Below, in pieces: positions 56,524 to 64,000 of a stretch of 64,000 bases of DNA (position 1 is the stretch's first letter; every line of letters starts with the position of its first letter). Position numbers and translations under genes: made by a program. Location: positions 62,001-126,000 of the forward strand of contig MCGE01000022.1 in NCBI GenBank assembly GCA_002105175.1. The letters are read 5' to 3'. The notes beneath the pieces were generated by a model, which saw nothing but the letters and a program-made list of their open reading frames with translations, had not been told where the DNA came from and made no database searches. This DNA comes from Absidia repens. Its lineage: Eukaryota; Mucoromycota; Mucoromycetes; Mucorales; Cunninghamellaceae.

Positions 56524-57083
56524 ACGCTCTTGCTTCTGTTATTTATTTGGGAGCGAATTTGAAATGTCTGTATCATGCAATTTGGTGTCAATTCAGTCTT
56601 TTAGTTTTGTTGTCTTCTGTGTTATATAGATATTTCAACCTGATTTAAATAAATAAAAAATCTTGCTTTTGACTTTATTTGTATTCTTGTGGGGTTCTGG
56701 TTATATCAATGGAATTGATACGAATAGGATGATAGTGATGATGGGATCTTAGTGAAAATGATTGTTTTGTATGTGAATGATAGTGATGATGCAATTTTAA
56801 ATGTTATCGGGAATTGTTATGTGATGATGACGGAGAAGACAAAATAAATATCATGTTTGACGACGATGTTTTTTATTATTTTTTGATCAAAAGATGTCAT
56901 TAAAGAAGAATTACAAAACAAGTAGGGATGAAGATATGCTTTTACTTTTATTGATAAAATACAGTGGGATGAGGAATATCAACAATAGGGGATGATAATA
57001 ACGATACTAAAAATAATACTATAAATAAAATCAAGAGTCGACTATAACTAGAAAGGGAAGGGGATAGGTAATGATAACCAGAT
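56524..57083. other. Convergent 3' UTR region, RPS5 and VIP1
   Basis: RPS5 and VIP1 converge here. AAATAAATAAAAAATC near 56647 is the likely RPS5 poly(A) signal. The rest has GATGATG/ATGATAGT-type simple sequence. No further gene. Confidence 0.5.
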
Positions 57084-59708
57084 TCATTCATTGTCTTCTT
57101 GTGCATAATAGAGTTGTCGTTCTTCGATGGTTTGTTGGATCGCCTTGAGATTGGGGACGTTCAAGTAGCCTTTGTGATAATACAGTACTTCTTCTAAAGA
57201 AAGATGTGGGATCAAATTCCTACAAAATAAAAATAAATGTATTAGCGGCCATCAATGATTAAAAAGTTCTAGCTTCCTCCGCTTCTCGTGTACCAACTTA
57301 CTTTCGTGGAGCGACCTTGAGACAGTGTTCAGCATCCCTGATAAAATAATACGATGTGTGAATTAAAATCAACCAGGTAATGTCTGGAAAAGTGTACTTA
57401 CATATGCAAATCAAGTACGCTGTCATAATGAGCTCCAGGAGAGAAAGCAATACGGAGCGAATATTCAGCATCATTGTCAGTATCAGGGCTCTTGCGTTCA
57501 TATAATTCAAATGTTATTTGTGTCAAGACTAATTAAAAGTAATGAATGGATCAGTGCCTTTTCTTTTATGATCAAGAATATGCTTATAAACTTACAATCT
57601 AATTCGGGCAACATATTTCTTGGTATTTTTGTGGGGACACCAGAGTGATAAACCAGATTCAACAATGCATGTACGTGAGATTCTATATCAATCAAGAGAA
57701 ATTAGTGCACCTGAAATTATCATTGACATCAGCAATACCTGTACCTATGCCCCCTTTTCTTCAGATTTTCAATTTTTACCCTTTGTGAAATATAGTCTAG
57801 TTTTTGGTGTTTCCGAGCTAGTCATGTCGTCCAAGTCCTTGAGAATGCTTTTGAGTAGAGGAAGACTAATCAGCATGCCAATATTCTTCTTTTCCATATC
57901 CGAGATACCAAATTCTTGGGGAGCAATAAAATCAAACATGATTTTAACGTATTTATATAATTTTCGAAGATCTCTATTGCAACTACGCATGGTAGGTTCC
58001 GTAGCAATTGAGAGTCGTCGGTTTGTCATGGCGAGATGATGTTGAGATAAAGGTGATGATGCCAAAGGTGATGATGAAGTAGTGCCTGATGGAGGTGATT
58101 GTGAGAGCATAGAAAGATCAGGTGATGGCGTGGCAGATGTCAAATCAGGGTCGGTAAAAATAGCATTCAAAAAGGGGCGATTGTGTAAAGCGTCGTATTT
58201 CAAAGAATCATACAGTTCAGGAATCCATGAAGGGTCGGCATATTTTTCAGAGTAAAGTTGCTGCGCTGATCCATCACTTTCATCCCCATTTCCATTTTGG
58301 CAAAAGTTGCGGAACATCTTTTCCCATCGTTCTTTGAATAGTGCAGGGGATTCAAAACAGCACCAGCGACGTTGAAGTTGATCCACTACCTTGCTTGACC
58401 AGTTCAGATGCATCAATGTTTGTAACCGGGACATGATCGTTGAGATTTCTTGAAGAATCACATGAGGTTGAGGAAGACCTTCGGGCCAGTTCATTTGCGC
58501 AAGCATCAATTCGGAAGATCATTTCCAGGACGTAACAATTCCTTGAGTTGATGTTTGACTGCATCCGCCTGTTCCTTTGCTGCATTGCTGTCATCCAGTA
58601 AGTATTTACTTTCGGAGATCACGCCATCAATCGATTCAGGTTGTCCCAAAAACCATCTTGCAAAGATATCAGCTACAAAACCCGCCCAGATAAAAAAAAA
58701 TTAAGAATAAGTATCATATAGATAAACCATATATTGTACCGTTTTCTTACCAGTTGCTCGCACCCGTCGTTCTGAACTACTATAAATCTTGATATCATCC
58801 ATCACCGCACGATTGAGAATATTCATATCCTTCCGTAAATTTTCGCCCAGATCTCTAGATTGGTATAAGCCAGCATGCGTAAACTAGAGTTCGTCCCCAT
58901 CATAAAAAAAAACAAAAAAAAAAGATATAAACAACTATAAGGTAGGTTTTGTTCATTATTGCTACTATTATTATTTCACTTACTTCACCGCCCCACTTGA
59001 CATTGAGTTGCAGTTTTTCCAAGACACCCGAGTCAGAATCAAATTTCGGCTTGAGTTGTACCTTTGTCCCCGGAAGATTGCACTTCTTTTCCAAAATTTC
59101 TTTCAAAGCCAGCATCTTTTCATTGTCTTCAGAATCATCGGAGAGGCACTTGTCCACGGCTTCAATCACTTTTTCCAATTGATGTTTTTGGCGAAATACC
59201 ACCTCTTGTCGGCTTCCTTGTAAGAGATCAGCAAAGAATGGTGATTTGACAGAAATCTTGAATTTATCCTTGGGGGTACGATCACCGTGACGGAACACAG
59301 CAACAAATCCTTTGAGACGCCACGAGTTTTCAGGTGAGATCTTGGATGGAATATCGGCCAAAGAAGATGGGCGTTCTTGAATGGATCGATGGAATTTGTC
59401 GGCGAGGATTTTGGCGCATTGATCATAGTAGTGGTCATTTCCCTTGACAAAGCTCCAACCGTTGACGTCAATCACATACGATTTGCCTTGCACCCGTAAT
59501 AAATCAAGACCGCACACGTTTTGACCAAATGCTTTGGATACCTTGCGAGCAATTTCTTTTTCTTCTTGAGTCAATTCTGTGCAATAACGGATTTCCTTGC
59601 CATCAGTATTTCTTTTGACATGACCATCAACAGTAGGCGATCTAGTACATATACATATAAAGTCAGATAGTCAGTCTCTGTTACTCCGTAGTCTATTCCG
59701 GATCAAGG

Positions 59709-59739
<31 letters not shown>

Positions 59740-60812
59740 ACCAAGCAAACTTACTTTCTAGTTTCGGCATGAATAAATGTTGGACCAACAGTGTACAGTT
59801 TGATATCTTCGCAGTTTTCAGTAATCATAAGACTTTCGTAAACATGAGATCCTTCTTCAGACGCAAATTCCAATTCAGGGTCAAATTCGCTGGATTTGTT
59901 TCCGATCTACATAACAAATAAACAAAAGAATTTAGTAACAGAAGATCATTCTGTTAAACCTTTCATTTAGATAATTCTTATACCTTTCTGAACAATCGAC
60001 GACCGCCACCACCAAATACTTCGGGATAATAAATGTTGATGTTGTGATTTTCTCCATCCACTGGTTTTTCGATAAAAGGCTTGTCCAAGGATTTTCCACT
60101 TGTAATAATACCATTTCTAGTAATTTCAACATGCGGTGTGTCATTGGCGTATTTCGTAAGAATTCTATCCAAATCCATCCCATTGCATTCTTTGAAGGCT
60201 TTGGCAGCATCAGATCCCACTTTAGCGCCACCATCGCGGGACACCACTAAACGAGGAGGAGTAGGTACGCCAATTGCATCCAAGACAGCAAGCACTACAC
60301 GACGATCCCAAAGCAGGGTTTGCATAGACACATCATTCACAACGAATGGTTTTCGTAACTTGACGTATTCCACCGCCTTTTCAAGAGGAAACCCGTCGGA
60401 AAAGAAGCAGATCAAAAAATCACACCCAGGCCAATTTTCGATATCTAAAAAATACATACAAAATTATAGCAAATCATTCAAAATCATATATTACATGCAT
60501 GTCATTTTGATCATACTTTTTCTTCCTTGCCTTACCTTCGTCTATGATAGTCTTGTCACCAAAAATCACAATATCAAAATCACCGTAAGCCAACAGTCGA
60601 TTCAAAATATGACGCATAGGTTTCGATCGAGCTTTCTATCCATAGCACAAACGCCCAAAACGTCTATAAAATAAAAAAGTCAGTATCATGGTCTTGACAT
60701 ACTCTCTCCATCTCCACAAATCTTTGTTACATTTTCTTCCAGCAGGTGCTCCATGATGTTCAGAAGAAGGCATAATGTCGTTGTGTTGTTCAGTATCAGA
60801 AGGTGCAGGCAT
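57084..60812 (-). CDS. VIP1: Inositol hexakisphosphate/diphosphoinositol kinase-phosphatase (Vip1/Asp1), two frame breaks
   Basis: Bifunctional enzyme making and removing the 1-pyrophosphate of inositol pyrophosphates. Exons 60812-60731, 60663-60536, 60444-59984, 59906-59755, 59641-58984, 58883-58751, 58672-57780, 57682-57596, 57528-57402, 57337-57302 and 57219-57084 total 2893 nt, two short of 965 codons. ATP-grasp kinase half: [60 protein letters not shown]. Histidine-acid-phosphatase half: [50 protein letters not shown]. Frame breaks: after MDRK near 60634, where ARSKPM continues one base early, and near 58510, where a TGA appears before [11 protein letters not shown]. Both are one-base deletions. 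Assembly error is as likely as inactivation. Confidence 0.9.
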
Positions 60813-61241
60813 TCGTAATATTGTTATATAGTAGTAATAATAACAAAACGAAAGATGAAGTTACTCAATTGTAAAAAGAAACAAAAGAAAAAGGAAACAG
60901 GAAAAAAAAAAATCAAATAAAATCTCAGCTTTTTTTTTTTTTTTTTTTTTTTGACAAGAAATTTAGAAGCATGCGCTATGTACAACCCACACGTGATGGT
61001 TTCACCCAATCAGAATAGCTGATTTCAGTCTTTCTACTCCAACTCGGTTTGCCTAATATTTTTGGGTCTCGTTTTCTCAATTTATTATTACCTCATGGAG
61101 CATTTTCCTCCTTTCCTTTCCGTTTTTTATGACTATGAGCCAATCATCGTTCGAAAAATCGAAAACCCCGGAATGTCTTAATTTTCAGCACCGCCATTTG
61201 CCCGGCCCACCTCTCTCACTCAAATGGTTTTATGACGCAAA

Positions 61242-61279
<38 letters not shown>

Positions 61280-61463
61280 CGCCCTCTCTCTTTCTCTCTT
61301 TCGCAAATATTCCCTTTTCCCTTTCCCTTCCTTCCTTGTCTTTTTTATTTCTATTATCAATAACCCATACTATATTGATATTATTTGATCACCTCTTTTT
61401 ATCTTCTTTTTTTATTTTTACACTCTCTTTCTTCATTATTTACCACTACAACGTGCCATAGGC
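60813..61463. promoter_or_regulatory. Divergent promoter region, VIP1 and the Set3-like gene
   Basis: 651 bp between divergent starts, with a T22 run (about 60930), a T37 run (about 61243-61279) and a pyrimidine-rich block up to 61440. It includes ACACGTGATGG near 60990, an E-box-like CACGTG. No proven site. Confidence 0.4.
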
Positions 61464-64000
61464 ATGTCGAAACTCGACTATCCACTCACTTTTCATCCCT
61501 CACTTCCAGTTGGTGAAGAGGTGAATGTTTCTGAAATTCCTATCGATACTGGCCTGATTCAATGTATTTGCGAATCGACTGAAGATGATGGTTTCACCAT
61601 TCAGTGTGATCGGTGTCTTACTTGGCAACATGCGTATTGTATGAACATCAATCAAAACAATATTCCTGATCGTTATTTGTGTGATAACTGTGTGAAGCTT
61701 ATCCCCTCGGCTACAGCATCGACTTCAGCTCATACTCTCAGCAGCAGTGGAAAAGATGCTCAACGATCTGCGTCAAAACTTGTCAATAGTGGTTCAGCTG
61801 ATATGGAACTGGAGAACAGCAACAAACCATCATCGTCAACAAAACGGAAGGAAGAAAAACTCAAACCAAATGGTAACACTCGATCCTTTTCCAACAAGCC
61901 CAATCCACACAGCAAACGATCAAGGGATTTGTTGTCCTTGGACGACTATTCATCAGCTAGCAGCAGTGGCCGAGATAGCTCAACCAACCCCAACAGTACC
62001 GGCAAAACAACAGCAACAGTCAAGAAACCGAAATTGTCCAAACGCATCTCTGTTCCCAAACGGTCATTGCAGCGCAACATGATGATGATGGTGGATTCTG
62101 AACAAGACTTGATGACGAAAGCGACGACAAAACTCCACACCACGAGGAAGAAAGACAAGTATCAACCAACCAATATCAACACTGTCAAAAGCAAGTTTGT
62201 TTATGAAGTCATTGAAGAAACAAGAAATCGGTGGAAACAATCATCAAAATGGAAATCACAACCTTGGCGTGCGACGGCATCTGGTTCAGCAACAACAACG
62301 CAACATCACAGCAACAACAAGCCTCATTATGGTCCATTCACTGTGATGGATACAATATCCTTACAACAATCTTCCTCTACCAATATTGCTATCCGGTCCC
62401 TTCCAAAACAGCAACATCATCAACATCATCATCATCAGCGATCCTCATACAAATTACGAAAAGCTGCTTTTGCCGATACCCCATTACATGCAAACACCTT
62501 TTTGTTGGAAGCTCATGGTGAAATGGTGTTGAAATCTGAATTCAAATTTGATGCTGCTAATGATTATTCACTACTTGGTACGTCTTGCGCTCATGTCTTG
62601 TTTTATCCTACAATTGATCTTTGTATTGATGGTCGCCGATTGGGAAATGATACTCGACACTTCCGCCGTTCTTGTCATCCGAATGCTGAATTACGAACAA
62701 TGATATTTTCGCAACAAAAGAAACGCCACCATTTGACAACGCATACCAATACGAATGATCGACTTGATGGTGACGACAGTGACGATGGTGAAGATGATGA
62801 TTGGCAAAAGCAAGATTCTTTGATTCGACTGGGTATTTTCACTCGTGCACCTATTGAACAAGGCGAAGAAATCACTCTGGGTTGGAACTGGCAAAAGGGT
62901 CATATCTCTTGGCGGAAAAACGTTGAATGGTACCGGTCATCCTCCTCCGAACATGAGCATCATCAAAACAGAACTCTAGCTCATGTGAAGTCTGATCAAA
63001 TGGCGGAAGATACAGCAATATCGGGTGATGTAGATTCTATTGGCAGCGATGGCGGTGGCGGTGCTAGTGGCCGTGGCAGCAATATATTACATGATGATAC
63101 CGGTGGTGATGAAGAAACGGATCGCCATACACGACGTGCTATCCAACAAATGCTAGAACGTTTTGATGCTGAATTTGGAGATTGTGCCTGTAGTGAACAT
63201 GATGTATGCCTTATTGAACGACTTCGACAAGAATGCGACATGCTATCCGTATCTCCTGTGCTATTGAATGGACGGGTCGAATCTACAATGCCAACAACGA
63301 CAAAATCATCAGCGATTGTCAAAACCAGCCATACAGCTTCTCTTCAACACTCAAGACAAATTATTGTGGCACCAAGTACTACTGCATCTACTACCATTGG
63401 ATCAAAATCGGACAATGAGAAAATGGTGACAGGTCATTCCCCGGCGGCAGGTTCAGTGGAAGAAAACGTGGATATTGATGTGATTTCCATGTCTCCTGGA
63501 ACGGCAACAGCACCAAGTCCTGCGAATCATACCCATGTCTTGGATCAAGTGAAAAAGGAAACAAACTCTGATGTAGATGATGAATTGGATATTGATGGTG
63601 ATATTGATATTGGTGACAATGAAATTCCTTCTCTCTCAAAAATGACTCCGGTGGTGGCTGATGAAAACAAGACCAGTTCTGTCGATAATGGTGGTCAACA
63701 ACCTTACATGTCCTCTCTGTCTTCAACATCAAGTTTATCTGGTACTGATTCGGATGCGAATGGCGACACTACTGACAAGAAGAGGAAAGGACGGCGTATC
63801 GTGAAAATGGCAAAACAAGATCCACATACGACATCATCGACAATGACAACACCAATAGCAGTCAACAAACCAGCAGCACTTCCCTGTAAAAAAGTTTGGA
63901 TGCGACACTTTTTGCAACACAATGTGAAAGTTGAAAACGTGATTGAAAGGACTGGTCCAGGTAAGAAAAAATATATATTCAACCATCCATCATTTCTAGT
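61464..64000 (+). CDS. SET3: PHD-finger and SET-domain protein, Set3-like (partial at right edge)
   Basis: Probable subunit of a Set3-type histone deacetylase complex, binding methylated H3K4 through its PHD finger (family knowledge). One exon, 61464-63960, is open for 832 codons and ends in a GTAAG donor; the gene continues beyond the window. The PHD finger is at about residues 34-76: CICESTEDDGFTIQCDRC, then HAYC and CDNC. A Ser/Thr/His-rich linker includes KKPKLSKRISVPKRS. The SET region (~330-475) has ANTFLLEAHGEMVLKSEF, FRRSCHPNAELRTM and RAPIEQGEEITLGWNW. The catalytic NHSC is RRSC, and the usual Y-D-Y end is GWNW, which fits the inactive SET domains of the Set3 subfamily. The C-terminal part is acidic and low-complexity. 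Start ATG 61464 was chosen as the first ATG before the folded region. Confidence 0.88.
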   Translation, partial: MSKLDYPLTFHPSLPVGEEVNVSEIPIDTGLIQCICESTEDDGFTIQCDRCLTWQHAYCMNINQNNIPDRYLCDNCVKLIPSATASTSAHTLSSSGKDAQRSASKLVNSGSADMELENSNKPSSSTKRKEEKLKPNGNTRSFSNKPNPHSKRSRDLLSLDDYSSASSSGRDSSTNPNSTGKTTATVKKPKLSKRISVPKRSLQRNMMMMVDSEQDLMTKATTKLHTTRKKDKYQPTNINTVKSKFVYEVIEETRNRWKQSSKWKSQPWRATASGSATTTQHHSNNKPHYGPFTVMDTISLQQSSSTNIAIRSLPKQQHHQHHHHQRSSYKLRKAAFADTPLHANTFLLEAHGEMVLKSEFKFDAANDYSLLGTSCAHVLFYPTIDLCIDGRRLGNDTRHFRRSCHPNAELRTMIFSQQKKRHHLTTHTNTNDRLDGDDSDDGEDDDWQKQDSLIRLGIFTRAPIEQGEEITLGWNWQKGHISWRKNVEWYRSSSSEHEHHQNRTLAHVKSDQMAEDTAISGDVDSIGSDGGGGASGRGSNILHDDTGGDEETDRHTRRAIQQMLERFDAEFGDCACSEHDVCLIERLRQECDMLSVSPVLLNGRVESTMPTTTKSSAIVKTSHTASLQHSRQIIVAPSTTASTTIGSKSDNEKMVTGHSPAAGSVEENVDIDVISMSPGTATAPSPANHTHVLDQVKKETNSDVDDELDIDGDIDIGDNEIPSLSKMTPVVADENKTSSVDNGGQQPYMSSLSSTSSLSGTDSDANGDTTDKKRKGRRIVKMAKQDPHTTSSTMTTPIAVNKPAALPCKKVWMRHFLQHNVKVENVIERTGPGKKKYIFNHPSFL

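Overview
The window looks like nuclear DNA of an early-diverging filamentous fungus, most probably Mucoromycota (Mucorales-like; genus not determinable from the sequence alone). The reasons are many short GT-AG introns with CTAAT-type branch sites, compact genes, fungal-type proteins (HOG-type MAPKK, Osh protein, Vip1/Asp1 kinase, Set3-like PHD-SET protein, fumarate reductase fused to cytochrome b5), AT-rich spacers, and long A or T homopolymers inside introns.

Layout. 0-1 kb: 5' half of calcineurin A on the minus strand. 2-3 kb: a decayed gene I do not recognise. 3.7-9.7 kb: kinesin-3 (Unc104/KIF1 type). 10.5-12.7 kb: soluble fumarate reductase with a cytochrome b5 tail. 12.7-16.2 kb: repeat-bearing spacer. 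16.3-19.6 kb: UBC9, a mitochondrial pyruvate carrier subunit and ribosomal protein S0. 19.6-24 kb: dispersed non-coding repeats and LTR remnants. 24-36 kb: nested LTR retrotransposons around one nearly complete Ty3/gypsy-like element (27186-35896, 4-bp target duplication CCTA), ending 65-70 bp from the 3' end of a tRNA-Cys gene. 36-42.3 kb: a duplicated ~1.3-kb segment and minus-strand coding islands. 42.8-43.3 kb: a Kre9/KNH-like fragment. 44-50.7 kb: four minus-strand genes (PP6/Sit4 phosphatase, SurE-like phosphatase, Ypt6/Rab6 GTPase, Pbs2-like MAPKK). 51.5-53 kb: another dispersed repeat. 53.2-61 kb: Osh protein, ribosomal protein S5 and Vip1. 61.5 kb to the edge: Set3-like protein, running off the window.

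The protein-coding genes are ordinary single-copy housekeeping and signalling genes; no operon-like or biosynthetic cluster is visible. The most unusual biology is in the retroelement. It has a textbook -1 frameshift cassette at the gag/pro junction (A AAA AAC, 7-nt spacer, perfect 8-bp stem with the gag stop codon in its loop). It has an extra ORF after integrase whose last ~23 codons lie inside the 3' LTR, in a part of the LTR that stays open in related LTRs. Its surroundings show repeated insertion of LTRs close to the 3' ends of other LTRs, with 4-bp target duplications. The Vip1 gene carries two independent one-base deletions relative to its reading frame, which are either assembly errors or a broken allele.
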